This document shows positions 16,475 through 29,904 of a stretch of 64,000 nucleotides of DNA, in pieces. The stretch covers positions 13,502,881 to 13,566,880 of the forward strand of contig CM032797.1 in the NCBI GenBank assembly GCA_019155185.1, written 5' to 3'. The notes below the pieces were generated by a model. That model was not told the origin of the DNA. It worked only from the letters and a program-made list of their open reading frames with translations, and did no database searches. Positions within the stretch are counted from its first letter, which is position 1. Each line of letters starts with the position of its first letter. The translations under genes and the position numbers were made by a program. The DNA is from Beaufortia kweichowensis. Taxonomy: Eukaryota; Chordata; Actinopteri; Cypriniformes; Gastromyzontidae.

Positions 16475-19400
16475 TGCACGCTGCTGCTGACGCCCCCACT
16501 GTTAACTCTCTGTGGTACGGTGCGTCTACTGTAGTATAGTGTATTGTTTATTTTCCTTAACTTTAGTGCTATTCAGAAAAGGAAACTGCTGCGTCATTAA
16601 TGAACATAAGTTTACAGGAAAAAAATAATTCTTAGGGGTTAAAAAATTAAATTCACAGACCTGAAAAGGCCTAAAGGCGAAGACTCAAGCAGCAAAGACA
16701 CATGTAACAAATAAATATGCCGCTCAAAAATGTTGTATACAAAATATTCATTAACATTTATTTGATGACCATAAATCAAAAAACATGGCTTATATAGCAC
16801 AATATATTTGCAGCTGTGCAAGTCCTTATTTGGAAAATTGATATCTAGGGCATTTATAAATCATTAAATAGTCGAATATATGTGTTATTATATGTGTTCA
16901 TCTAAATAAAAATGAGAACAGAGTTAATCTAATGGCATTAAATATTTACCATTTTTTTGGATACGTGAGAAAGAAGGGAGAAAACACTAAAGAGTATAGA
17001 AAATAAATTATTACAATGGGGGATTTTGCCGGACAGTGTAGTGTTTTTTGTAAGGCAAAAACTACTTAAATGTCCTAATTTAACTAAGGCCTGGCCCTGG
17101 CTTAATCTAAGACGCAATGTAAATCTGTAGATGTTAATGTGTTAGTATAAACACATACTTACGCTCATCGTGAGGGGGCGCTATATACCACCCCAAGACC
17201 CCAATCAAATGGAATCATATACATTTTGCGTGAAAGAAATACCAATCTTCCATTTAATCTTTATATAAAATGTTTATAATTATGTAGATTACTTGCAGCC
17301 TTTTTTATGGGACTGAAATGTGTATTTAGTTTATAAGACAATTAACTTTTTTGCTTTTAATTAATGCATGATCTGGAAAGACTGTATGTGTCAAACCTAA
17401 ATGTGGCCCCAGTATTTATTCAGAAGGTCATAGTAGGGTCATAGCAAAGGACAGAGCTAAACACAGACAATAAAGTGTGCCGTAGCATGAAGCAACATGT
17501 TTCTCTGAGTCTTTGACTTGGCACTGCCTCTTGCCCAACTGGAATGTTCACATTCTTGTTGCAATGTTAGGTTGTCCCATTTAAGGGATCAAATCCTCTG
17601 AAAACCAGGGACCCCATCTTATAAATAATATATGCCCTACTATAATCCAGATTTTCTTCTTAGTAAAACTTTTACATTCTGTAAAATATTGAGCTTGTTT
17701 TTCAATTAATTACCGTGCATCCATCTCTTAAGCATGCAGCAGGCCAAGAGTATTTCTGTAAACTAGTTAAAAATCAATATTAGTCGTAGACTTCAGTAAT
17801 ATTTGAATAGAAGATTTGAAGGTGGTTGATGAAACAAAAGAGCCTATGCAGAATGAATATTTTGTGAGCATACCATGCATGCCCTCTTCCCACGAGACCA
17901 TAAATGTCTCTCTGTTCCCCAGAATCATAAACATGCATTGAGAGTTCCAACTCCTCGAAATTCACAGACAGAAACATTTTGGTTGTGTCGCCATTGAATT
18001 TACAGTGGAATGTTTTAATAAAAAAGCCTAATTATGTTTTACCTTTTTGTGTTTCTTTACAATTGTAAAAATGTTTAATGTAAACATTCTTTTTTTTGTC
18101 AATTTAAAACATTCTTTAATGCAACATTTTATCAATAATGCAATAAAATATAATCTACCTATTACATTATTTTGTCCTTGCAAGTCTACATGCAATATAA
18201 GCATATTATATATTTTTTTCTACCAAAACCAGAGTGAAATTTGTAATATTGACACTGTCCAATAATATGATGGAGACCGGATTTATTACTTATCCAGGGC
18301 CCCTTTAGCACAGAGATGGATTTGGGGAATATGGGCTCTTCCTGAGGCTGCAGATTGGCCTAATGTTAAAATGCACTCACCCCAGAGCTGACACTGCTCT
18401 GAGGATAAGCCAGCTATGAATGCGACTGCTGATTGGCACAACTGCAACCAGCCACTCACTACCACATGTTTTTTTTTGTTGTATTGGGGCCAAGTAAAGT
18501 ATGTGTGAAAGATGACAAGACATTTACAGTAACTTCCTAAAATGCCTGAAGAGTTACACAAGAGTTAGTGTTGTTTTTCTACAGACATTTTTCTGTAATG
18601 TATTTGCCTGGGCAGGTATTTTATCTTTGATATCTTAGCTCTGACTGTAAACATGCAGATGTTGCATGTCCACATGGTAACAGGTCATTTTAATCTACAA
18701 AGAGCTTTTATATGATGCATGCTTTATAAAGGAGCTGACACTTACAGTATGTCAACAGTTTATCCAAGAGGGTACTTTTAGAGATCACACGAGGGAATCA
18801 CTGCCCTGCTAGATGAGTAGCTGCTAGGTCACAGTGATAATAAATCCCTTTCTTCTGTTCCAGTCCCACTGAACTGAATTCTGTACGTTCCACACTAACA
18901 AACATTACACTGTTGTAAGATTTACACTACATTGAAGGGGACTTTCTTACAGAGTGACACACAATACATTGTTAAGTTTCTAGGAAACTGCACTAAACAT
19001 TTGAGCGTTTGAAGAGAATGATTAGATGAAAACTAGGCAGGACAATTCTGTGAAATTAGCAGATAGTCTCACAGAAACCAGACTTCATTCTGGTTAGAAA
19101 CAATTTTGCACCAGTAAAATGTGTTCCTTTGTCACTATCATGCTGACAATTTTCCATCAAGAAGAGTTTTTTATTGCCCTCTTCACCCATAACCACTCTA
19201 CATGGAAATGATATTTACATTTTACCATTTAAATGGCTGATCTTGCATAATTGACTTTCATGTGTATATTGTATATTTATATCTCAAATAAAAAACAAGT
19301 ATTGATTATATAATCAAAATAACTAGAAAAGTAAATGTAATTTTGTGGTCAACATAGGAAGTGTCTCCACAATAACAATTCTAGCTTAATTGTTAAATCT

Positions 19401-20204
19401 GACCTAAAAAAGGAACTTCCTCTCAAAAGAATTTCAAAAGGGAACAGGATAACTACTTAGTATCTTTTCTACCTTGTATTTGTTTGAAATGCTGAGTAAC
19501 CCTTATGAGAAATGTATATGTGGAAGCATTTTATTTTTCAATCAACATACGATGTTCAGTGTTCATTTCTGAGTGAAACAGGATATACAACAAGAAAAAA
19601 TGTAGAGTGAGCCTGGCACCAGCTGTACAAGTATCTGTTATGTGAAATAAAAATATGTAGTTACATCAAGACTAGCCCATAGCGTCTCAGCAATGCAACT
19701 GCAGAGGGTAATTAGTTCTGCCTCACAAATGTAAAACTGATGCTTATAACCAGGTTGACATAAGGTTTTTAAAACTGCTTTCCACAGATTTGGCAACTTA
19801 CATAAACTTTTAAGGTGTTTACACCGTTTCTACAATTAAATAATATTATAAATCAGCCTTTATTGGATTCGCCAGTATGTGCAGAATTTGCCATGCCCCC
19901 TATAGGCGGTTTAAGGCACTGCATGCCGTTATAAGATGCTGAACTGATGGGTGGCGAGGCGCTAACTAGCGGGGGAGTGGCTCATCATCATGACATTCTT
20001 TAAACTACTGAGACAATAGCACTCCGTGGCAGGTAATCCGTACCTGTAACGAAAGGATTGGAGGAATAACTACATTTTTATGCATTCTGTCTGTTTTTTA
20101 CTCTTTTAAAAAGCGGGATTGTGCGAAATTTTGACATTCTTTTGCTGGAGTTAAAAGCATTGGACATATTGAGGATCATCAGGATATAACTGTTTTCACG
20201 AGGA
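16475..20204. other. Divergent intergenic region between afg3l2 and plcd1
   Basis: About 3.7 kb separates the two divergent start regions. I see no gene. It is AT-rich, with a CTCF-like core near 17173 and a less AT-rich patch at about 18290-18560 that may be regulatory. The plcd1 5' UTR probably starts near 19990-20050; a weak TATA-like GTTATAAGA lies near 19929. Confidence 0.5.
17173..17182 (+). promoter_or_regulatory. CTCF-like core motif
   Basis: AGGGGGCGCT matches the core of the vertebrate CTCF consensus. It lies between the divergent promoters of afg3l2 and plcd1. It is a motif match by eye only. Confidence 0.3.
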
Positions 20205-23200
20205 ATGGATTCCAACGGCATTGCTAATAAACAAGGTAAATGGTGAATGATGATTCAAAGTTATTTGCCAAAGTTTGCATTAGAAAAGTCAATCGACAAA
20301 CATCAGAAAGTTGAGTTTGAGAGGCGTAAATGTTCGGACCTGTTCAGTAACCGTGCACGCGCTCTTGAGTTCCAGCCACGCGCAACTTAAACCTTAACCA
20401 TTGCAAACATGATACTTTCGATAACTTTTTTTAACGACGGGTTTTTTTGCCACGTGATATCATACAACCGGTTTTAGATTATTATGAGTTGTACGTTTTA
20501 TTGTGTGATAAATGACGTTTGAGAAATTAATTTTTAAGTTTATAGGTAATTGAATTCTAATTTGAAATACTTAAATAACAAAGCACTGTTTTTTTCTGCG
20601 AGCTTTTTGTCGTGGTATAAAATAAAATGCATGAACGGGTAGTGTAGTGTAAATAGAAGGGGCATTATATGATTGCCACACCCTAAGCAGCTGTATTGTT
20701 GTTTGTTGGGTGTGTTTGGTTAATTCACTACAGTGCTCCAATTTTGCAGCAATATAGTGTACTGCACTTTCTATTGAGGATGAGGGAGAGGTTTCAGTAG
20801 CCTGGGGCAACATTCCCTCGACCGTCTCACATAACACATCCCTTTCATTACTTCAGTTCCTCTACCTGAACGTCTGTCAGATTGTGGGTTTGCTCACTTC
20901 TTTAAATCAATTCTCAGCTCATCACACAGAAGTTTTTTTTAAGGCCAACAGAACAATAAACACTTCGTAATGCGTTTTATTAAGTGACGTGTTTTCTACA
21001 TGACATCATACTGTAATTGTGTGAAACCATGACCTTTATGTTGACTGAGTAATGACGTGTGAAATCCTAGTGAAATTAATGATTGAGATCAGATTATTAG
21101 CCTGGATTTCACAGTCAGGTCACATATTATGTGTGAAAAACACGCACCTACAGTAGCTTCGCTGTATTTTTCACTGTACTTTCTCTCACATCAAGTCTAG
21201 AGCAGTCATTCCCAAACTGTGGTCCGCGGACCACTAGTGGTCCGTGAGGGTACTGCAGGTGGTCCGTGGAAAGGCAAAATAAAATAATATTTTACCTTCA
21301 TAAATAAATAAATTAAATATGTGGCAGCCATTGTGTGCAGTTTCACAAGCCTGTTGCACACTGATGTGATGACTAGTTATAGTAGTGCTTGTAAGCCTAT
21401 TTAGAGGTGCGGATTAATTCAGGTAAGTCTGTGTGTAGACATTTTATTATGTGTGTTATGAGGTGGTCCGCAAAATTTTTTGATTACAAATAGTGGTCCA
21501 CACACACAAAAAGTTTGAAAAACCCTGGTCTAGAGTATAAATTCAGTTTGAGTATATGGGATATAGTGTGGAGCGTGACCTACTAGATGGCGCTATTGCC
21601 CGTCACAAATAATTACGAAATCCCAACAGGTATTTAAATAGACGTTAGTGTACTGGCGAGGTGTACTTTTAAAACTATAATAATACATATAATTATTTTA
21701 ATTAGTATACACGCTTAACATGTCGCCTGGGCTTCAGACGTAAATACAGCGAATCACCGCACGACAGTATCACTCACTACAGTGAGATTACTCTAGGAAT
21801 GAACTTTGAATAGTACACGCCCCTATTCCGCAGATAAACGAGCGTGTGAGACGCGCAGTCATCGGGATATGTTTTTGGCTCTCTTTTTCACAAGTTGGTT
21901 TAATTTCTGTGCCGAAAAACTCCGACAATGCAGTGTGTACGAAGACAAGGTGTACGGAGCAAGTCTGAAGAGCTATTACACAGCGCGCACAACAAGACCT
22001 TCGCGTGCGACAATATGAGACTTCTAGGTAGGAGGAAGATAAATGTAATGTTTTATCGTGTCTTCTACGTACGTGTAATCTAAGCTTTAAACATTGAGTA
22101 TTTTGATTTTGAACCGGTGTAATGTGTTGGTTTCCACAAATACACTGTTTATTGGCCAGTTTGTTTTGAAGGAAGAAAGGAGCAGCTCTAGCAACGAAAT
22201 GTCTCGAGACCTGCTGAGCTGCTTTCCTAGATTACATTCAGGACACGATGCTCAAATGCGGTCTAGATGGACAACTGTCTAGATTACAGCCCATTGTTTT
22301 AAAGAAGAACAGGAGCAAGTCACACCTGTTGATTCATTCATCTGTGTATATTACTCCCTAAATGTACAGTACACCACAGCTTTATAAATAATTGCTCCGG
22401 GTACCGAACCTAATAGATCATGCAGGTAGTATTGTTTGTAAAACTTTTAAGCCACTTTTTATTTCCCAACATGTGGACTCATGAAAGGAAGCGTTCCTTC
22501 CTTATTTGGACCGCAAAGAGACAATAAAATTCAATCCTTTTGTTTTGTTCTGCTTTTATGCATAAAGGATGTTGGGCTCTATTTACAAATGATCCACAAA
22601 TCTGGCTTTGAAAACCTCTTTGAAAGGAGGACTACGTGAACAGGCTTGTTTTATTTTCTCCCTTTAGGTTTGGAGGGAGACACAGACCTGCAGTTCCTGC
22701 TGAATGGCGGTGACCTTTTGAAAGTGCGTTCAGGCTCATGGAAAAAGACCCGATACTACAAACTACAGGAAGACTGCAGGACCGTGTGGCATGAATCCAA
22801 AAAAACCTTTAAGTCCAAACAGACCTGTGAGTAGAAGGATGTTTACATGGGGTGTGGTTAAGTCAACCTTTTATTTGTGTGTGTGGTGGGTCTGCCTACC
22901 TATCCTGCTTTGACACATATTGTGTTTTGTTAGTGCGAGCGTCAAACACTAACATGTTTACAGTACCCTTCACAAATATTCTTTTGCATAATAGTTATGT
23001 GATTTATTTCAGGCAATATTTTCTGAGTGTGGCTTTGGCAGGAGTAATATTACTTCATAATACTCTGTAAACTTTACATTCAATTATTGCTAATATTTTT
23101 GAGAAGCGAGAACTTTTCTGTACATCTTAAGTGTTCCAGTAAACAACTGTGCTTTTTCAGTTTTAAGGTTAAGGATTTGACCATGATTTCAAAATATAGT

Positions 23201-26200
23201 TTGCTCATCAAAAGGTATCGCTGAAAATGTTTTGTTTAACAAAGTTGTGTCTTTGTGTGCAAATGGTGTGTTTTACTGTGACTTATATTGTCATGTTGTG
23301 GTCAATTCTGTATAAAATTCCAACTCTGGGCATCATAAAAGCCTTTGCCTTGCAATGCCCTTATTATTATGCATGACCAATATACATATAATTTCCATAT
23401 GCATATTACCTTTCAGACATGTGATTGTGCTGCGTTTAACAGCGAGTCTAAGAACTAGAAAAGAGGACTTGATTTTGGATACTATATTTTCAATATATAG
23501 CATAAACTTTGCATGTCAAATTGATCATTTTTAGAAAACAAAATAAAGAAGCTGTCAAAGATGCAGAATTTTTGTGCAGTGTAAATAAAAAACAACCACT
23601 AAATGCATTCGAAATATAAATGTTTCTTAGCATAATATAATTTCTCATTAGTCTCCATTGAGGACATTGATGCGGTACGACAAGGCCGACAGACAGAGGG
23701 TTTGAAAAAGTACACAGAGGATACCGAAGAGGGTCGTGCGTTCTCCATCCTGTTCAAGGGCCGACACAAAAGTCTGGACCTTGTCGCCAGCTCCGAGGAG
23801 GAGGCCAAGAACTGGGTCAGCGGTTTGGAGAAAGTCATATCAAACATAAGCAATCTCAGCCAGCAACAGAAGACAGAGCAGTATCCTTCTCAAACCCCCT
23901 GCAGCTCTGAAGTCTTTTAGATCTAACTGATTCATGTGTTATCCTTACATCTGTGTTCTAGCTGGATCTACAGCTGCATGAAACAAGCAGATAAAAACTT
24001 TGACAAGAAGATGAGTCCAAAAGAGCTGAAGAGCTTTCTGCAGCACATCAACATTGAGGTGGATGATGATTATGCCAAGATACTCTTTGAGGTAAGTTTG
24101 AGAATATCTACAGTTAGTTTAGTCACATTAGTTTGTAACTTAATAACGTACACTTACTAGTGTGGTAAATTGCATATCCCAAGTAAACATTTTACCTTGG
24201 AATAAGGAAAGTCTAATCTCTCTATTCAGAAATGTGACTCATCAAAATGCGGATTCCTGGACGGGAAGGAGATTGAGCATTTCTATCAAATCCTGACACG
24301 GAGGGAAGAGATCGATGTCATCTATGGGGAATACGCAAAGACAGATGGTTTCATGAGCGCCGCTGACCTGCAGAACTTCCTGAAAACTGAGCAGATAGAA
24401 GAAGCATCTCTAAACGATGCTCTTCAGCTGATTGAGAAATATGAGCTTGATGAAAACGGTAACTGTTGTATCCCTCTCATCAGTTTGGTTCCTTATTCAG
24501 ATGAAACCGCAGACAGACCTCAGTCATGTCTGAGAAGTCCATGAAGAGCAACGTACTACATTTAAGTACAACTTGCTGAGCCACCTTTAATAATTGCTTG
24601 TTTGTGTTTTGGTTTGTGTAGCCAAAGCAAAACAGTTAATGACAAAGGACGGCTTCCTAATGTATCTGCACCAGCCGGAGGGCATGATCTTTAACCCGAC
24701 CCATAAAGGCCTTTACCAGGACATGAACCAGCCTCTGAACCATTACTTCATCTCTTCGTCTCACAACACATACCTGATGGAGGACCAGCTGAAAGGACCC
24801 AGCAGCATCGAGGCATATATAAAGTAATCAAGCTGCATCACAGTCGAACATCATACAAACAATATCATGTAATTTAAAATAACATTTTAAGATTGTCATA
24901 TGAACTGCTAATATCCCGTTCCAGAGCGCTTCTGAAGGGCTGCCGCTGTGTGGAGCTGGACTGCTGGGATGGATCGGATGGAGAGCCAGTTATTTATCAT
25001 GGACACACTCTCACCTCAAAGATCCTCTTTAAAGATGTGATAAAAGCCATTAAGGACTATGCCTTTAAGGTATAAAGGTTAATAGCATATAAATGTGTCA
25101 CTATAGCGCATGCTAATGTTTGTTGCTAATGGGACTTGTAGAGCTTGTCCTCCTTTTTGCATGTGTCTGGCTGATAACAATTGTTTTTTTTAGGAGACGT
25201 CTGAATATCCTGTGATCCTGTCTTTGGAGAACCACTGCAGTCTCGAACAGCAGAAGATCATGGCTCAGCACATGATCTCCATCCTGGGTGACGCTCTGGT
25301 CACCAAACCCCTTGGAGATAAGATGCCCACATGTTTTCCTTCCCCTGAGGTTAGTGACGCTGCTAGTTTTTGAAGGGCAGCTGATGTGCTTAGCCATATT
25401 AAACAAAGACTTATTTTTCCAGACATGTTTTAAACTATCCATTAGCAAGGATTTTTGTTTGTAGCAATTTTGTAAAAACGGCACACCATTCCACACAGTA
25501 TTTCCTTGCTTTACGTGGTATTGAATTGTGTCGATACCAATTGCAAATTGAGTATTTGCTTAAAATTTGTTTAAAGCTTTTTAAGAGATAAAGGCATTTG
25601 AATAATCCAGTAGATGTGGATTGGATGGTGGTGCTTTCTGTCCTGAACAGGAGATTGCTTTCGAGATGTTTGTGAAATGTGTGAAATGCATGCAGCTGGT
25701 CTCCATTTTCAATCATCTCTGTATCCCAAACACACCATTTCACAGATATTACATATGTCACCTCTCCGAGTACATGACAATGACACTTTAAACATGTACA
25801 ATGTACAGTACAAATATGAAATCAGGAAACTGTATAAGCAGAGTTATGTGATGATGTTTACTATCAGTCCATTGCTGTTTGGTTATGACCTGCTTTCAGA
25901 GCACCAGAATTGCTATGATGACTGCTGTGCTGCTTTGCCTGCAGGAGGACGGGTGATTATCATAGCTTACATAACATTGTTTTCCATTCCCTTCAGTCAA
26001 GGTGTGGCCTCGGTCATTGTCACAGTCAATAGAAGAGCCGCTGGTCTCTTCTAAGGTTTCATTTACAGCAAATGTTTTTTAAAACTACTGTTTAAAGAAG
26101 TGTTTAGAAGGCTTGATAGAAAACATTTCGTTTTTACAATTCATTTGCAACACTTTGATTTAATTGTGTTGAAAATTAAATAGAAACTCGACTCAAAACA

Positions 26201-27102
26201 GCCAAAGAAGCTGGTGTAATTGTTACAAAGTAACTTCTGAGAAAGAATTTGAATAGTGGGATAAAGTGATATTACATGCTTGATGTAAAGTTGTTGAATC
26301 TGCAGATTTTATTCTTTCATTGTTTGTTGTAGGAGCTGAAGGGCCGGTTCATAGTCAAAGGAAAGAGACTGAACAAACTTCAGAGCACATTTTCAGATGA
26401 GGCTAAAGCAGCAGATGATGGGAGTGTAACAGAGGAAGATGATGATGATGATGATGGTGAAAGCGAAGATCAAGGCAAGAAGTCTGACGTAAGATGATTT
26501 CTTGTGTTTTTTCTCTTACGTTTATGCATAACTGTGAAAAGTAATAATCTGTGGTCTACACATTCCCAAAACAGAAGTCTAAGTCACTGAAGCTGGCGAA
26601 GGAGCTGTCTGATATTGTCATCTATTGCAAAAGCGTTCACTTCCATGGCTTTGAGGATTCCCGGGACAAACAGTCCTTTTATGAGATGGCCTCCTTTAAA
26701 GAGAGAATGGCTGTAAATCTGGCAGCAGAGTCGGGTATGATGTCATGACTCTATTATATGCATCTTATGAGACATAGACCTGAACTCTGCTCAGCTGCAG
26801 GGATTTATTACTTTATTACATGGTCTTACAATCATGCATTTGATTAACGTCAAACATATTCATTCAAGCTGTATGTGTTATCAGTATCTGAGAATTATGA
26901 TCTTGGTTTTGCAAGTGTCGTTTTGACTGATCACACAAATTCCACAACAAATAAGAGCAAATGTTTCTTTTTGTTTTACAGCAAATAAGTTTATCTGTCA
27001 CAATACAGAGAAACTCAGCAGAATTTACCCATCTGGACTAAGGGCAGATTCTTCAAACTATAATCCTGTGCCTCTGTGGAATGCAGGATGTCAGATAGGT
27101 AC

Positions 27103-27150
<48 letters not shown>

Positions 27151-28388
27151 CAATAATACATTAATAATAATTAATAATAATTATTAATAATAATTTCATA
27201 ACCACCATTCTTCTACCAGTAATAAGTGAGAAACACTTACTTTATTATGACTTTAAAAAATCTTGTTAAAGTATTTGAAAAGACTCAAGACATAAAAATT
27301 AGGTAAGCAAGTTCACAGATATTTTTATAGTAAATTTAAATATCATTTTGTAGGTATTCTGGATTTAATTGATGTAATTGGCTTTGAACTGCTCTTTTTC
27401 AGTATTCTCTTTTTGAAATCTCTATATGTTTTTTAAAAACTGACTACAAAATGAATGAAATTGAAAATGTATAAGAATCATGTGTTTATTTCAGCCTCAT
27501 CAAACTTCTAACATGTTCTTTCTCCTTTAACCCTTCAGTGGCCCTTAACTTTCAAACGCCATGCACAGAGATGGATCTCAATCAGGGGCTTTTCCTTCAA
27601 AACAGAAAGAGTGGCTACATCCTAAAGCCTTCATACCTACGAGACAGAGCCACTGAGTTTGACCCCATCACTCTCACTAGGGGACCGTGGTTAAAGCAGA
27701 AGACCCTTCATGTGATGGCAAGTGAATTTGCAGAACAATTGCATGATAAGCGTTGTACAGACAAAAACATTTTGCTTTTTTTTATTTTATTTATTGATAC
27801 ATATTGAATGATATAATTGTTCATTAGGTGATCTCAGCCCAGCAGTTACCCAAAGTAAATGAGAGGAAGTACTCCATTGTGGATCCTTTAGTTCAAGTGC
27901 AGATCTACGGTGTGCCATCAGATACGACCATGAAAGAAACGCAGTACATTAATAATAACGGTAAAGCGTACATGGTGTACTAACACCGTCAGTGAGAAAC
28001 ACTCGTGCATGTCAGCTAATCTATTATCTTTTCTCTTTCAAGGGTTCAACCCCATGTGGAATGAAAATTTCCAGTTTGAAGTGTGTGTGCCAGATCTAGC
28101 ACTGGTGCGCTTTTTGATCGAGGATTATGATTCCACATCAGGCAATGAGTTTATTGGGCAGTACACGCTTCCCTTTAACAGCTTAAGAAACGGTGAGTGT
28201 TCTAATGACTTCTGTATGAATCACGTTATCTAAAGTGAATAATTTGTTTTAGTCTTCAGAAGGGGCTTAAGAGTTTGTCTGACTTGTTTTCTGCAGGATA
28301 TCGCCATGTGCCATTGCTCAACATGAATGGAGACCTCCTTTCCTCTGCTGGGCTTTTTGTTCACATCATGGTTGTTGATTCTGAATAG
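20205..28388 (+). CDS. plcd1: Phospholipase C delta-1 (15 exons)
   Basis: This enzyme hydrolyses phosphatidylinositol 4,5-bisphosphate to IP3 and diacylglycerol at the plasma membrane, dependent on calcium. Exons: 20205-20235, 22668-22826, 23652-23880, 23962-24091, 24230-24458, 24622-24823, 24925-25069, 25194-25349, 26333-26488, 26575-26734, 26982-27098, 27539-27717, 27828-27960, 28043-28192, 28297-28388. Phases agree throughout and give 755 aa (human PLCD1 isoform about 756). Domains: PH (about 12-130), EF-hands (DKNFDKKMSPKE; DSSKCGFLDGKE), X box (SSSHNTYL, VELDCWDG, IYHGH, LSLENH: catalytic His, Glu, Asp present), acidic X/Y linker (about 440-485), Y box, and C2 (about 620-750). It is called plcd1 rather than plcd3 or plcd4 from sequence and from ctdspl next door. 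Intron 12 probably has a GC donor. Possible alternative first exon at 22015-22027. Confidence 0.95.
21203..21527. mobile_element. Non-autonomous hAT transposon (MITE) with 8-bp target duplication
   Basis: This 325-bp element lies in plcd1 intron 1. Its left end CAGTCATTCCCAAACT and right end AGTTTGAAAAACCCTG are imperfect inverted repeats. It is flanked on both sides by GTCTAGAG (21195-21202 and 21528-21535), a perfect 8-bp duplication, which is the hAT hallmark. The interior has repeated GTGGTCCG motifs and no transposase frame. Confidence 0.85.
22015..22027 (+). other. plcd1: Candidate alternative first coding exon of plcd1
   Basis: ATG AGA CTT CTA G is followed by a GTAGGA donor. It ends in phase 1, the same phase as exon 1, so splicing to exon 2 would give MRLL-GLEGD. 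It sits in a CpG-containing patch (about 21820-22020) inside intron 1, unlike the surrounding AT-rich DNA. Human PLCD1 also has isoforms with different first exons. There is no transcript evidence here. Confidence 0.4.
27104..27192. repeat. AAT/ATT microsatellite in plcd1 intron 11
   Basis: More than a dozen perfect ATA units are followed by interrupted AAC/AAT and ATT units. It is a simple repeat directly after the exon 11 donor and is likely length-polymorphic. Confidence 0.95.
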
Positions 28389-28836
28389 CACATACACAGA
28401 CTGATTCTGAGGTGGTCTTGTGCATCACTACATTTAAAAACGCAGGCATAACAACGGTTCAGTGTCTCTTCTAACTGTTTAGCACCAAATGAGGCAGCTC
28501 TTAATATTGTGAATTTGACCGTTTTTTAAGGACATTGTGGAAATGGTGCAACTGTACCAAAATATTTTACTTGTAATTTACAGTTTGTTTAATCATTTTA
28601 TTTTAGTCTTAGTTTTTACTTTTTTTTAGTAAAGGGACAATTACAGACACTTCCATCCGCATCAAATCATGAAAATGTATGTTCTTAAGTGAAGACTGCA
28701 TATGTTTTTTGTCCTTGTTTTTATGTAGCTTTTAATGTAGTTGACTGTCTGTCATATTTTATAAGGTACCATGTCATGCATCTATTAATAACATGTAATA
28801 GTCACAAAGTCAGCTGTACTCTACCTTGTAAAAGAT

Positions 28837-28842
28837 AATAAA
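28837..28842 (+). terminator. plcd1: Poly(A) signal of plcd1
   Basis: AATAAA lies 449 bases after the plcd1 stop codon at the end of a plausible 3' UTR. It is the first canonical hexamer in that region. Confidence 0.65.
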
Positions 28843-28864
28843 CATAAGTTATTCCAAACTGAGC

Positions 28865-29904
28865 GATTGTTTTAATTCTTTTTTTATCGTTTTGGCCAAA
28901 CGACAAAATGGATTTTAAAAATACGGCCACCATTACATCATGATGATTTTGCAGCATTTCTTGCGTTCTCATCTACCAAGTGATTTGTGAAGAAATATCA
29001 GGATCTCTGTTATGTACGTCTGTGTTTGTACCTCTTCTTTCTGATGGTGTAAATCAATTAAGTTTCTGAAATTGCCTTCTGGTAAGACACATGAAAGTAA
29101 CGGGAATGTTTGGAACTCATGAGATTTTCTAGTTAACAGAAAAGCATGACTGTTTGGTTTCAAGAGCAACAGTCTCCACAGAGATGCCGGTTCACTGATC
29201 CAAACTCTCAGAAGCAACTACGTAACTAGAGGTGATAAATAAATGGTACAACATTCCTAAAATATATTTATATATTATATTATAACAAATTGAAGTGAGT
29301 ATTTTCTTGAAAAATTTAAGAAAAAAAAGGTTTTATTTTGGAAGTTACAAACCAAATGTAAGCAAATTTGTGACATGAATCTTGTTAACTGCTTTGCACA
29401 AAAGGTCAAGCTTTCCTTCCTTCCTTTGAAAAGCACTATGCTCTCTTTATTTTTATCATGCTGGGACACCATTACTTGTGAAATTCAAGAGAAAAGGTTT
29501 CATGCCTTTATTCCAAATTGTGTTAAAATAATTATTTACAAAAATACATCTTTTGTCTAGTGAACATTTGAACCTCATTATACATTAAAAAGAATATAGA
29601 TTATAAAAATAAAAATTTTGGTCTCAGAATCTATACTAAACCAAACTGTATGAGCACAAGATGTCTTCCTTTGTATGTTTATTACTTAAATCACTTCATA
29701 TCACTTAAATAGGATTATTATCGTCAACAAGGTATGTTAAAAGATAGGCTGCTATATTCAACATTTTTTGCATTTTGCATCAGAAACTCAAGATCCTGTG
29801 GTTTTTGCAACCGCAATATAAAAAAGTGAGTCAATTACTTTTTTAAAAAGGTGCTTTAATATGTCAGAGTCCAAAAGAAAACTTACAACACAACAACCAT
29901 GAAT
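28865..29904. other. Tail-to-tail intergenic region between plcd1 and ctdspl
   Basis: About 1 kb of AT-rich sequence lies between the two convergent 3' ends. I see no gene, RNA or clear repeat in it. Confidence 0.5.

Noticed and set aside
25677..26054. 125-codon plus-strand frame in plcd1 intron 8 as an extra exon
   Set aside because: Exons 8 and 9 join in phase and match PLCD1 without a gap, so no coding sequence is missing there.
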